From: UBA1309 sp047605645 | GTDB lineage: Bacteria; Bacteroidota; Bacteroidia; Bacteroidales; Dysgonomonadaceae | Length of the DNA: 64,000 bases | Reading direction: 5' to 3' | Assembly (NCBI GenBank): GCA_047605645.1 | Contig: JASGFJ010000014.1 | Span: 38,397-102,396, forward strand | Shown: positions 16,445 to 25,139 of the stretch, piece by piece | How the letters are laid out: every line of letters starts with the position of its first letter | Position numbering within the stretch: the stretch's first letter is position 1 | Program-made: the position numbers and the translations under genes | The notes under the pieces: model-generated | What the model was told of the DNA's origin: nothing | What the model saw: the letters and a program-made list of their open reading frames with translations, nothing else | Databases searched by the model: none

Positions 16445-16978
16445 ATGTCAATGACACAAACAGCTTTTTTAAGAAAAGCCGACATACCGACAAACGGCCA
16501 AATTCAAGATACTATCCAAAAACTGGGATATGACTTCAAAATATTGAGGGGACTTGAAAAACAAATAGACCAGGACGGACTTGAATGTAGTATAAACGGA
16601 CATCAAACATATTTTGAAACTTATGTTGACACTTCAGACAACACAATAGCCGACCACGAAGCGGGTTGGATAAAACAAGACATAACGAACCACGACACAG
16701 CAATATCTTTTATTTGGGGTGCGGACTTTGTAGCAGGTGCTTGTATCGGACTTATTTCAATCGCATTGATAGACCATTGTAACGCTTTAGTTTACTATAT
16801 GGACGACCAAATGAAATACACTAGAGACATGCTACTTGGAGACACACCGCAATTCCTTGCAGAACTTAACAAGCAAAGTAATAGAAATGTAAATCAACAA
16901 GAGCCTGTTAACCCGAAGTCGACAAACACGCCAACTAAAAATACATTTTGGAACAGACTAAAAGACATATTCAAATAA
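16445..16978 (+). CDS. Cassette 7: unknown protein
   Basis: 177 residues, no recognised family. A hydrophobic segment, SFIWGADFVAGACIGLISIA (about residues 95-115), could be a buried core or one membrane helix. The C-terminus is Asn/Pro-rich, then FWNRLKDIFK, like the tail of cassette 5. Bounded by attC6 and the short attC7. The distal half-sites pair over only four bases here, so unit ownership rests on the flanking sites. Confidence 0.65.
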   Translation: MSMTQTAFLRKADIPTNGQIQDTIQKLGYDFKILRGLEKQIDQDGLECSINGHQTYFETYVDTSDNTIADHEAGWIKQDITNHDTAISFIWGADFVAGACIGLISIALIDHCNALVYYMDDQMKYTRDMLLGDTPQFLAELNKQSNRNVNQQEPVNPKSTNTPTKNTFWNRLKDIFK

Positions 16979-16983
16979 AGTAC

Positions 16984-17082
16984 CGATAACAAGCGGCTGG
17001 ACGTCAAGTGGGGTTTAGTTGTAGCTTGAAAGTTCGGTAAAACTTCGTTCCGCCCCAACACCAAGCCACCAGATCGTTAGCC
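16984..17082 (+). other. attC7-like recombination site, short
   Basis: R'' CGATAAC (16984-16990), L'' AAGCGGCTGGACGTCAAGTG, L' CCCCAACACCAAGCCACC, R' GTTAGCC (17076-17082). About 99 bp, the shortest complete site in the array. Confidence 0.82.
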
Positions 17083-17104
17083 ACAATTTAAACAGCGTAA
17101 CAAA

Positions 17105-18358
17105 ATGAAACAAATTATTTTATTAATAGTAGGAGTTATGTTGTCTTTGACAATATATTCTCAAAATAAAAAGATTGATTGGAATGTCGATTTGGATTAT
17201 TTAACACGAGAATTGTCTGAAAAACATTATAACTTCTTTACAGTAAAAAGCAAAAATGATTTTTTAATAGGCATAAATGCGATAAAAGAAGATCGTGAAA
17301 ATTTGAACGATTTTCAAATTGTATTGAAAACACAACAATTAATCGCAGAATTTGGAGATTCGCACACCATGTTGAACTTTAGCCAGTTTTTAAACGCGAA
17401 TAAAATACTTCCTATGCACTTATTTTGGGTAAGCGATGGGCTTTATATATTACATACAACACCTGAAAATCAAGAAATATTGGGTTGCAAAGTACAATCA
17501 ATTAATAACATTCCGATAGCTGTTGTAATTGATAGTTTGAGTACGCTATTTGCAATTGATAATCAAGCGATGGCAAAATCACGAATACCGCAAATTATTC
17601 CGTCTCTTCAGATTTTGGAATATTTTGGACTTGCAAATACAACACAAGTTGAACTTAATTTAAAAACGGAAACAAACCCAAATAAGACTTATATCTTAAA
17701 GCCGTCCCAAATGAATCGGAATAATAGAATTTCTTTTAAGCCGAACTCACTTGCTTTCAGTACAATAAATGAAAATCTTTTGTTTACTGATTTTTATTAC
17801 CCTGATGAAAAAATATACTACATATTGTACAATAAGTGTTTGAGTAAAGAGGTAATGTTAGAATATGGAAATAAAGAACAGGCGGAAAATCTGCCTTCAT
17901 TCAATGAATTTGTAGAAAAGGTATTAAGAATAATTGAACGTGAGCCTGTTGAAAAGATTGTATTTGATATGCGACACAATGGAGGGGGAAATTCGTCGCA
18001 AGGTACAGCCTTTATTGAGAAGTTGGCAAAATATTTAAAAGCAAACGCCAATGTAAAAACGTATGTAGTTTTGGGTAGAGAAACATTTTCTTCCGCCATA
18101 TTGAATGCGATGGACTTCAAACGATTGACAAATGCTGTATTTGTGGGCGAAGAAACCGCAGGGAAACCCAATCATTTTGGTGAAGTGAGAAATTTTCAGC
18201 TTCCATCATCCAAATTATCAGTAAATTATTCCACCAAATACTTTAAAGTAAACAATGAAGATGTGAGGACTATTACGCCTGACGTTAAAATAGAAATGAG
18301 TTTTCTCGACTTTACTAAAGGGATTGACCCTGTTTACGAATGGATAAAAAAACAATAA
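17105..18358 (+). CDS. Cassette 8: exported S41-family peptidase
   Basis: 417 residues. Signal peptide (MKQIILLIVGVMLSLTIYSQ) and C-terminal processing protease-like (S41/tail-specific protease) fold. The second half has IVFDMRHNGGGNSSQG near residue 282, GRETFSSAILNAMDF near 325 with the candidate nucleophile Ser, and VGEETAGKPNHFGE near 347. No PDZ domain is evident in the middle region, as in the subset of S41 proteins without one. Likely periplasmic or surface protease. Its half-sites GTTAGCC (17076) and GGCTAAC (18365) are perfectly complementary over seven bases. Confidence 0.85.
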   Translation: MKQIILLIVGVMLSLTIYSQNKKIDWNVDLDYLTRELSEKHYNFFTVKSKNDFLIGINAIKEDRENLNDFQIVLKTQQLIAEFGDSHTMLNFSQFLNANKILPMHLFWVSDGLYILHTTPENQEILGCKVQSINNIPIAVVIDSLSTLFAIDNQAMAKSRIPQIIPSLQILEYFGLANTTQVELNLKTETNPNKTYILKPSQMNRNNRISFKPNSLAFSTINENLLFTDFYYPDEKIYYILYNKCLSKEVMLEYGNKEQAENLPSFNEFVEKVLRIIEREPVEKIVFDMRHNGGGNSSQGTAFIEKLAKYLKANANVKTYVVLGRETFSSAILNAMDFKRLTNAVFVGEETAGKPNHFGEVRNFQLPSSKLSVNYSTKYFKVNNEDVRTITPDVKIEMSFLDFTKGIDPVYEWIKKQ

Positions 18359-18364
18359 AACTGA

Positions 18365-18501
18365 GGCTAACAAGCGGCTGGGCGTCAGGCTTTGGGGAAG
18401 TGCAGTTTAGGAAGTAATTTTTCCCGCGCAGGCGTTCGTTTCGGTTGCCAGGACTTCATTCCGCCAACCGCCCCAACACCAAGCCTCCAGCTCGTTAACA
18501 G
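18365..18501 (+). other. attC8-like recombination site
   Basis: GGCTAAC at 18365-18371, L'' AAGCGGCTGGGCGTCAGGC, shared interior GTTGCCAGGACTTC, L' CACCAAGCCTCCAGC, R' GTTAACAG at 18494-18501. Subfamily of attC2 and attC3. Confidence 0.85.
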
Positions 18502-18508
18502 TAACCGT

Positions 18509-19393
18509 ATGAAGACAACACTACACATATTAGCAATTGGAATTTTAATGACATTTTTTTTGTATGGACAATCCGGCGACAAGAAGGATGTTGGAGTGCT
18601 TACAACTGACACTTTGCAGGCAAGTATTGACAAAAAAGAAAAAGGGCATCTAGCACAAAGAAGGGCAATCGAAGAACAAGACTATGCAGACAGTTTGCGA
18701 CTTGAAAAAGTTTTACAAGACGCACTAAAAATCGCATATCAAAATATCGACAAGAACAAATTTGTTGAAAAATATGAAGTTTCGCCTGACAATATTCCAG
18801 TGAGTGTAGAAATCAATTTAGGCTATCACTTTACCAAAACAAACCCTCACCTCATAATAAGGAGAAATGAGCCAAGTGCTATTTATATTGACATCTACTC
18901 AAAACGAGACAGCAAATTTGAAAAAGTAATTTCTCACGAACAATGGGCTTTGACTTATCTAAGCGATACAATAAGAGATATTAACGGTGACGGATTGAAT
19001 GATTTTGTGGTTAATGGGTATGGGGCATCAGGTTGTTGCTTAAAAGCATTCAGCAATGTTTACCTCTTACGACAAGACAAAAAAGCATTTTCAAAGAACT
19101 TTGAATTTATAAATCCCACTTTTTCACCAAAAGAGAAAATGATTAGGGGTGTTTGTTATGGACATCCCGGCGAAACAGAAATGTATAAATACAAATGGGA
19201 AAAAGAAAAAGTGGACACCTTGGAATTTGTTTCATACGAAAGAAACGAGAAAGGAAAAACAGGAAGGATTATAATTTCAACAGACAGGCCATATAGTGAC
19301 AAATTCAAAACATTAAAGGTTTTAAATTCAGTGCCGGCAGAATATAAGAAAATTTATGGCTATGACTGGTTTACAGGTGACGGATATGAATAA
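18509..19393 (+). CDS. Cassette 9: exported FG-GAP-like protein
   Basis: 294 residues from the ATG at 18509; the open frame upstream to 18392 is attC8. N-terminal signal peptide (MKTTLHILAIGILMTFFLYG). Residues about 155-175 read DTIRDINGDGLNDFVVNGYG, a calcium-binding FG-GAP/VCBS-type repeat loop, as in Bacteroidota exported proteins of unknown function. Only one such repeat is clear. The expected R'' half-site (CTGTTAAC) is missing after the stop; leader B starts 10 bp downstream, so the right end of this unit was lost. Confidence 0.65.
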   Translation: MKTTLHILAIGILMTFFLYGQSGDKKDVGVLTTDTLQASIDKKEKGHLAQRRAIEEQDYADSLRLEKVLQDALKIAYQNIDKNKFVEKYEVSPDNIPVSVEINLGYHFTKTNPHLIIRRNEPSAIYIDIYSKRDSKFEKVISHEQWALTYLSDTIRDINGDGLNDFVVNGYGASGCCLKAFSNVYLLRQDKKAFSKNFEFINPTFSPKEKMIRGVCYGHPGETEMYKYKWEKEKVDTLEFVSYERNEKGKTGRIIISTDRPYSDKFKTLKVLNSVPAEYKKIYGYDWFTGDGYE

Positions 19394-19403
19394 AAAGGCA
19401 ACG

Positions 19404-20068
19404 GGAGTGTAATAACACTTTTAACCGTTATATCTGGACACTATCTGCTTTGGTTCGATGTTTTTATGGGATTTTTCATTTATTTAGTGGTAGATTTAGC
19501 CAATGGCCTCGTTTTCAGAAAATACCTTCCTGCAATTTTTACGAGTATTATATCTTTGATTTATCCGTTCTTTGCATTGAATTTCATTTTGAGAATCAAC
19601 TTATTTGAAATGCAGGAAATAATCCTGTCGACAGTTATTGGGTTTCGGATTATATTGAGCATGAAGCAATTTCCACATACAAATTATTATTAATTCAACT
19701 AGATAAGTTATTAACAGAGCAAAACATAGATTTGTTGAGGACTCTCATTCCTATCCAGCACTTTATGCGTTACCCCCGGAATATAGGCTGTCAGGTAAAA
19801 TATCTATATCTGCTCACGTTATATATGTAAAGTGTGGCAACCTCAAACACTCAACTTTAGAGCTGATTTGAAAAGATTGGCTCCTTTTTTGTCTACTCAA
19901 AAATGTTTACCGGACAATAGTAATACAGAATATAAAATCACCATTTGATAATTAGGATTTGTAAAATGAAAAACAGATATTTGTAAAACGAGATAGGGTT
20001 TAACTAAAAGTTTATACTATTTCCAAAATAAAGATATATTGTGGATAAAAATTCCACCAATAAATAAG
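19404..20068 (+). repeat. Leader repeat B, attI-like end
   Basis: About 665 bp, nearly identical to leader C (22372-23031) and, over its last 565 bp, to leader D. It starts GGAGTGTAATAACAC and ends ATTCCACCAATAAATAAG directly before the GTT-opening half-site of the next cassette. Inside lies a reading frame without its 5' end encoding a hydrophobic peptide (SGHYLLWFDVFMGFFIYLVV...), broken differently in each copy, which I read as a decayed membrane-protein gene fragment. Probable function: integration platform and promoter region; inference. Confidence 0.8.
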
Positions 20069-20098
20069 TTATCCACAAGCGTAAAAGACCGTAAAATT

Positions 20099-21145
20099 AT
20101 GAACATATTCATTGACTCAAACATATTATATCAAGACTACTTCTTTGAAAATAAATCGAACATGAAGTTGTTAGAATATTGCGAAGAAGGTTTGCTTAAT
20201 TTATATATGTCCGAAATTGTACGACTTGAACTTAGACGACAATTTCAAAAAGAACTTGAAAGCAAAAATAAGGAACTTGAAAAATTAATTAAAGAACTAA
20301 AACGACTAAAAATTGAACGAGAATTAAATGCTATTTCTATTGACGAGCATTTAAAAAAATTTGACACGTTTTATAACCGCATAAGCTGTTTTGATAACTT
20401 TTTTATAATTCATTACAAAAATGAATTTCTACCTGACATTGTAGATAGAGCAATTAATCGAAAAAAGCCATTTACAGAAGAAAAATCGGAGTTGAAAGAT
20501 GCAATAATTTGGAAAACTTACTCTGATTTTGTTGAAACACATAGCACATCAGATTGCGTTTTATTGACAAATAACACTTCTGATTTTTGCGACAAAAAAG
20601 ACAAATCAAAAATTCATTCAGACCTAACAACTGACACAAATAAGTTTTCAGTTATCAACAGTTCTTATGACTTCATAAAAACATATGCTAATGAACTTGA
20701 AAGCCCTGACAACAAGTTTTTGGCTTATATGAAGCAAATTGACATTGATAACAATTTTGCTTTTGAAATCATAACTGAGAACTTCGAGGAAAATATTGAA
20801 GAAGCAATGCATAATAAGATTGACAATATGCACCCTTCTGACATTATTAATGCCGACTATTTAATGGATGGACAACTAGTAAGTTACGGCTGTGAATTAT
20901 TAGAATGCGAAGATGTAGAATATGAAATTCTCAACGAAACAGCTCTTATTTCAGGAATTGTATATGCTTGCTGCGAAGTTGAGATATTAGAATATAATTC
21001 TGATAGAGACCCAGGGGAAGACCAATATACAAGTGCAGGAGAAATAAATGTTACATTTAAAATTCATTTTAACTTTGATATGGAAAAGGACGAAATTTAT
21101 TCAGACTTTGAAATAACAGATATGAACATTTCAGACACAAATTAA
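20099..21145 (+). CDS. Cassette 10: PIN-domain (DUF4935-like) nuclease
   Basis: 348 residues from the ATG at 20099. Residues 1-12 (MNIFIDSNILYQ) hold the first PIN aspartate; LYMSEIVRLELRRQF near 38 supplies the Glu; ELKDAIIWKTY near 130 the next Asp; CVLLTNNTSDF near 155 the last strand. Together with a Lys/Glu coiled helix (residues 55-85) this fits the DUF4935 PIN family, presumed Mg-dependent ribonucleases. C-terminal 170 residues are acidic and unassigned. Half-sites GTTATCCAC/GTGCATAAC pair at eight of nine positions. Confidence 0.75.
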   Translation: MNIFIDSNILYQDYFFENKSNMKLLEYCEEGLLNLYMSEIVRLELRRQFQKELESKNKELEKLIKELKRLKIERELNAISIDEHLKKFDTFYNRISCFDNFFIIHYKNEFLPDIVDRAINRKKPFTEEKSELKDAIIWKTYSDFVETHSTSDCVLLTNNTSDFCDKKDKSKIHSDLTTDTNKFSVINSSYDFIKTYANELESPDNKFLAYMKQIDIDNNFAFEIITENFEENIEEAMHNKIDNMHPSDIINADYLMDGQLVSYGCELLECEDVEYEILNETALISGIVYACCEVEILEYNSDRDPGEDQYTSAGEINVTFKIHFNFDMEKDEIYSDFEITDMNISDTN

Positions 21146-21153
21146 TAACGCCA

Positions 21154-21286
21154 GTGCATAACAAGCGTTTGTCTCAATGGCGGGTGAAGTGGTTAATTGA
21201 ACATTCTACCTCGCATCAACATTTGTGCGGGCAGACAGTTTATCACCCGCAACCCCGCCCGACCCTCAACCGCCGCCCGTTAGCGG
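21154..21286 (+). other. attC10-like recombination site
   Basis: GTGCATAAC (21154-21162), L'' AAGCGTTTGTCTCAATGGCG, L' CCCGACCCTCAACCGCCGCC, R' GTTAGCGG (21279-21286). R' is the exact reverse complement of CCGCTAAC at 21570-21577. Confidence 0.85.
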
Positions 21287-21315
21287 TAATTTAGTAGAAA
21301 CAGTAAAAGAAGATT

Positions 21316-21576
21316 ATGAAATTAATAAAACCCAATCAAATATCAGGAGAAATTTTGACCCTTTTTGATGAAGCTGATAATATTGAAAGCCGAACAAATT
21401 TGAAAATTGAATGTATTGAGGGAGGAAAAGGATACTACGATACAATATGGGCAACTTCAAATAAATATTTACAAACGACCATAATTAATGAACCTTTAGA
21501 AAGAGAGGCTGAATATCTTGGAGAAAGTTTAGCTTCTTTTATTTCTGAAGTTGAAAAAATAAAGAACTACCGCTAA
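21316..21576 (+). CDS. Cassette 11: small unknown protein ending inside its attC half-site
   Basis: 86-residue acidic protein, family not recognised (MKLIKPNQISGEILTLFDEA...KNYR). The stop codon TAA at 21574-21576 lies inside the R'' half-site CCGCTAAC, so gene and recombination site overlap. Full attC11 is missing: after R'' only a few bases remain before the next unit. Shine-Dalgarno-like AGAAGATT precedes the ATG. Confidence 0.65.
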   Translation: MKLIKPNQISGEILTLFDEADNIESRTNLKIECIEGGKGYYDTIWATSNKYLQTTIINEPLEREAEYLGESLASFISEVEKIKNYR

Positions 21577-21591
21577 CGGTTGGCGGTCATT
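21570..21591 (+). other. Truncated attC11 (R'' half)
   Basis: CCGCTAACGGTTGGCGGTC is left of the site; no L'/R' half follows before the antitoxin gene. The half-site is the perfect partner of GTTAGCGG at 21279. Confidence 0.6.
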
Positions 21592-21707
21592 AACGAATAG
21601 AAAATGAGATTTAACCTTTCGAATTATTTTGAAAAACCTTCTCGAAAATTTGAACAATCGAAAAATAGTAATTACTTTGTATGCACAAACTATAAAGAGA
21701 TGTTTTT

Positions 21708-21953
21708 ATGGAAATCAGACTTGTAAACATAGGTAATTCGAAAGGGATACGGATACCTAAAACAATTTTAGAACAGTACAACATCAGCGAAAAATTAGAA
21801 ATGATTTTGGAGAAAGGTCGAATAATCTTAAAACCAAAAATAGTTCCTCGAAAAGGTTGGGAAAAATCATTTGAACAGATGAACACAAATGGAGACGATA
21901 TGTTGCTGATAAACGATGTCTTTGAGGATGAAACTTTTGAAGAATGGAAATAA
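21708..21953 (+). CDS. MazE/AbrB-like antitoxin
   Basis: 81 residues. N-terminal swapped-hairpin AbrB fold: EIRLVNIGNSKGIRIPKTIL at residues 2-21, then ILEKGRIILKPK. Acidic C-terminal tail (DVFEDETFEEWK), the part that in MazE-type antitoxins neutralises the toxin. Overlaps the toxin gene by 10 bp, the usual antitoxin-first order. Likely autorepresses its operon through the AbrB domain. Confidence 0.88.
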   Translation: MEIRLVNIGNSKGIRIPKTILEQYNISEKLEMILEKGRIILKPKIVPRKGWEKSFEQMNTNGDDMLLINDVFEDETFEEWK

Positions 21954-22267
21954 GGCAATATGAAATCGTTTTGGTTAATTTAGACCCTACAATCGGAAGT
22001 GAGATGAAGAAAACTCGTCCTTGTATAGTTATATCCCCGAACGAAATGAACAAATATCTACGCGCGATTGTCATTGCGCCGTTAACAAAAAGTTCGAAGC
22101 CCTACCCTACGAGAGTTGAAATTAAACAAGATAAGACAAAAGGTTGGATTGTTTTAGACCAGATAAGAACGATTGATAAAACTAGAATCGTAAAAAAATT
22201 GGGAGATTTGACGACTTCTGAAATTGAGTCAGTAAAAGCTGTAATAATGGAAACGTATGTTGAATAA
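21944..22267 (+). CDS. MazF/PemK-like toxin endoribonuclease
   Basis: 107 residues with the MazF hallmarks: EIVLVNLDPTIGSEMKKTRP near 7-26 (RP with the conserved Arg), CIVISPNEMN, IVIAPLTKS near 41, and GWIVLDQIRTIDKTRI near 67-82. Expected to cleave mRNA at specific sequences when the antitoxin is degraded. Length is typical. In a mobile cassette array, such pairs are known to stabilise the array by post-segregational killing. Confidence 0.9.
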   Translation: MEIRQYEIVLVNLDPTIGSEMKKTRPCIVISPNEMNKYLRAIVIAPLTKSSKPYPTRVEIKQDKTKGWIVLDQIRTIDKTRIVKKLGDLTTSEIESVKAVIMETYVE

Positions 22268-22278
22268 TGAATAACGAA

Positions 22279-22371
22279 CACATAACAAAAAGTCCGGCAC
22301 AATGGCGTATTAAAGTGGATTTTGGAAGTTTCCGGCCTTTTCTCTTGCCATAGCCGAAAAATTTGTTTTGT
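22279..22371 (+). other. Degenerate attC12-like site
   Basis: R'' CACATAAC at 22279-22286, then AGTCCGGCACAATGGCG and, after about 60 bp, TTGCCATAGCCGAA. The arms partly pair but no GTT R' half follows; leader C begins at 22372. Probably interrupted by arrival of the leader. Confidence 0.5.
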
Positions 22372-23031
22372 GGAGTGTAATAACACTTTTAACCGTTATA
22401 TCTGGACACTATTTGCTTTGGTTCGATGTTTTTATGGGATTTTTCATTTATTTAGTGGTAGATTTAGCCAATGGCTTCGTTTTCTGAAAATACCCTCCTG
22501 CAATTTTTACGAGTATTATATCTTTGATTTATCCTTTCTTTGCATTGAATTTCATTTTGAGAATCAACTTATTTGAAATACAGGAAATAATCCTATGGAC
22601 AGTTATTGGGTTTCGGATTATATTGAGCATGAAGCAATTTCCACATACAAATTATTATTAATTCAACTAGATAAGTTATTAACAGAGCAAAACATAGATT
22701 TGTTGAGGACTCTCATTCCTATCCAGCACTTTATGCGTTACCCCCGGAATATAGGCTGTCAGGTAAAATATCTATATCTGCTCACGTTATATATGTAAAG
22801 TGTGGCAACCTCAAACACTCAACTTTAGAGCTGATTTGAAAAGATTGGCTCCTTTTTTGTCTACTCAAAAATGTTTACCGGACAATAGTAATACAGAATA
22901 TAAAATCACCATTTGATAATTTGGATTTGTAAAATAAAAAACAGATATTTGCAAAAGAGAATTTAACAAAAAGTGTGTATTATTTCCAAAATAAAGATAT
23001 ATTGTGGATAAAAATTCCACCAATAAATAAG
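22372..23031 (+). repeat. Leader repeat C, attI-like end
   Basis: About 660 bp, near-identical to leader B from GGAGTGTAATAACAC to the common end CACCAATAAATAAG, with scattered single-base changes and a small deletion near 22955. It ends at the G at 23031 that opens GTTGGCAGC, the half-site of the ParA-like cassette. A 67-codon frame at 22595 exists in copies C and D but its ATG is absent in copy B. Confidence 0.8.
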
Positions 23032-23088
23032 TTGGCAGCAACTTTCGTGCGAATAGCAGAATAATAACCAATTTAAAATTAGAATAAT

Positions 23089-24111
23089 ATGAAGTATGCT
23101 TTTTGGAATAACAAAGGTGGAACAGGGAAAACAAGTCTTGCGTTTCAGACAATAACAGAATATGCAATATTGAACCCTACAAAAAAGATTTTAACAATTG
23201 ATTTATGCCCTCAGGCGAATTTATCAGAATTGCTGATGGGTGGTTTACTTGGAAATGGAGGGAATAACTTGAATAATTTATATTCAACTAATCCTGCTAG
23301 CTCTATTGGCGGGTATTTTCAAGAACGTCTTTCAAGTCCGTATCAAGTTCCTACAATAAATTCGTCCCAGTACATTTCAAATCCAAGCAGTGTAAACACC
23401 AATATACCTGTAAATATAGATTTGATTGCTGGCGATAGAATTGTTGAGTTACAATCAAATTCTATTTCTGCACTTTCAATTACTCAAATACCAGGAGTTG
23501 ATACATATATCAAAATAATTGACTGGGTTAATGACCTTATAGATTCTTTAATCCAACTAAATAATTATGATGATGTATTCATTGATACCAACCCAAGTTT
23601 TGCCATTTATACACAAATTGCATTAGCTGCCAGTGAGCGCTTAATTGTTCCTGTAATGGCAGATGATAGTTCAAGAAGAGCTTTGGGGAATATTTTTTCT
23701 TTAGTATATGGATTAAATCTACCTTCAACCATTTACAATGCTTATGCATTTAATACAAAGTTGACAGCAGCAGGTAAACTTTTACCTAAAATACATTTAG
23801 TCGTAAAAAATAGGCTAACACAATATATGGGGCCTGCTTCAGCATATGCTTCTGTCTTATCGTCAATAGACAATGATATTTCAGCAATTCTTGCTTCTAA
23901 TCCACAGCACTTTACATTTAACAATGTGTCAGATGGAGTTATTGAAGTTAGAGATTTTCAAACTACGGGTGTAGTTGCTTTTGCCGAAGCAACACCTTTT
24001 TCTCTGTTGACAACGGGCGTTCACAATATATTTGGCAATAATACACAAGTCCAACAACAATATCTAACAAATTGTATTGATTCAATGAATGGGATTACGA
24101 GAAAAATATAA
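23089..24111 (+). CDS. Cassette 13: ParA/Soj-like ATPase
   Basis: 340 residues. The deviant Walker A motif of the ParA/MinD family is clear: NNKGGTGKTSLAFQ (residues 8-21). Walker A' follows as ILTIDLCPQANLSELLMGG (residues 36-54) and Walker B as DDVFIDTNPSFAIYTQIALA near 163. Signature Lys in KGG is present. Not a partner of a ParB gene here; no ParB or parS is next to it, so plasmid partition is unlikely. Related AAA-type ParA proteins also occur in defence systems. Half-sites GTTGGCAGC (23031) and GCTGCCAAC (24118) are perfectly complementary over nine bases, the best pair in the array. Confidence 0.85.
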   Translation: MKYAFWNNKGGTGKTSLAFQTITEYAILNPTKKILTIDLCPQANLSELLMGGLLGNGGNNLNNLYSTNPASSIGGYFQERLSSPYQVPTINSSQYISNPSSVNTNIPVNIDLIAGDRIVELQSNSISALSITQIPGVDTYIKIIDWVNDLIDSLIQLNNYDDVFIDTNPSFAIYTQIALAASERLIVPVMADDSSRRALGNIFSLVYGLNLPSTIYNAYAFNTKLTAAGKLLPKIHLVVKNRLTQYMGPASAYASVLSSIDNDISAILASNPQHFTFNNVSDGVIEVRDFQTTGVVAFAEATPFSLLTTGVHNIFGNNTQVQQQYLTNCIDSMNGITRKI

Positions 24112-24117
24112 AAAGCA

Positions 24118-24247
24118 GCTGCCAACAAGCGGTTTGCTATAATGCGGGGTGTAGTCTCGCAGAAAGTTTTGTGGGATTTTGAAAATGTATCGCCCGTTCG
24201 AGCATTTGTGAACCCTGCACTACAGCAAGCCGCCGGCCGTTATAGCC
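24118..24247 (+). other. attC13-like recombination site
   Basis: GCTGCCAAC (24118-24126), L'' AAGCGGTTTGCTATAATGCG, interior CGCAGAAAGTTTTGTGGGAT, L' GCACTACAGCAAGCCGCCGG, R' GTTATAGCC (24239-24247). L arms pair over about 19 bases allowing wobbles. Confidence 0.9.
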
Positions 24248-24418
24248 AATGGTAGGACGACAGTTACAATGAAAAAACTTTCAAAAATTACTACCTTTGA
24301 AACGGTAACCATATAAAAAACGAAACCCACTAGTTTGAATTGCTTCAGGGACTAATGGGAATAAGATGACACAAAGATAAAGCAAAATTTTGAAAATGCA
24401 AACAAAATCTAGAAAATA

Positions 24419-25099
24419 ATGAAATATAGCGACTTTGCCAACGTAATGACCAATGCCCGAATGAACCGCTATTTATTAGCATGTGGTGGCAATACTCGCA
24501 AGGCAATGACACTTTATAGAAAGAATTTACAACTCACTCAAGAGCTATTTACAGTTATCAGTTGTTTTGAAGTAGCCTTAAGAAATGCCATAGATGCGAC
24601 CGTTACTTCTTCTTTAGGTAACGACTGGTTGAGAAATGCAGCTTCTGTAGGTGGAGCATTTGATAATTCAAGATGCCGTCTAACAAGAGATAACATTAAT
24701 GATGCGATAAATAAATTACACACCTATAGTCATTTTAAGTTGGTCGCAGAACTGGGATTTGGATTTTGGCGTTTTATGTTTGCCCAACATCAGTTTAATG
24801 CCACAGGACGAATATTGTTGCGAGTATTTCCGTCAAAACCAACATCAACACCTGCCATACAATACAACAACACTTATATATTTAGCCAGTTGGCTCAACT
24901 AAATGGTATTAGAAACAGAATGGCACACCACGAACCTATCTGCTTTTTACCAGGGAATTCTATAAAAGACACTACATACGCAAGACAACACTATAATTTA
25001 ATCTTACAACTGTTTCAGTGGATGCAAATTGATGAAGCGGCATTACTTTATGGTTTAGACCATATAAATACCGTTTGCAACGAAATCGACAATTTATAG
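24419..25099 (+). CDS. Cassette 14: Abi-like protein with HEPN motif
   Basis: 226 residues resembling the Abi_2/AbiD-F family of abortive-infection proteins. The HEPN RNase motif R-x(4)-H is present as RNRMAHHEP near residues 162-170. The N-terminal helices LTQELFTVISCFEVALRNAI (near 38-57) and WLRNAA match the family. Such proteins are thought to cleave RNA and shut down infected cells. 5' half-site GTTATAGCC (24239) and 3' half-site GGCTATAAT (25140) differ at one base. The start lies about 170 bp from the half-site, leaving an untranslated leader with a GTAACCATATAAAAAACG stretch. Confidence 0.8.
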   Translation: MKYSDFANVMTNARMNRYLLACGGNTRKAMTLYRKNLQLTQELFTVISCFEVALRNAIDATVTSSLGNDWLRNAASVGGAFDNSRCRLTRDNINDAINKLHTYSHFKLVAELGFGFWRFMFAQHQFNATGRILLRVFPSKPTSTPAIQYNNTYIFSQLAQLNGIRNRMAHHEPICFLPGNSIKDTTYARQHYNLILQLFQWMQIDEAALLYGLDHINTVCNEIDNL

Positions 25100-25139
25100 C
25101 TCAAAACGAATGAACAAGTACTTAGAGAAAGAAACCACT

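Noticed and set aside
22595..22798. 67-residue ORF repeated in leaders C and D (same at 25537-25740)
   Set aside because: Leader B has the same DNA but with its ATG changed, and the reading frame differs from the one giving a hydrophobic peptide in the same repeat. Both look like parts of a non-coding or decayed repeat.
23089..24111. Plasmid partition locus or integrated plasmid origin
   Set aside because: ParA-like gene has no ParB, parS repeats or replication gene nearby and is bounded by attC sites.
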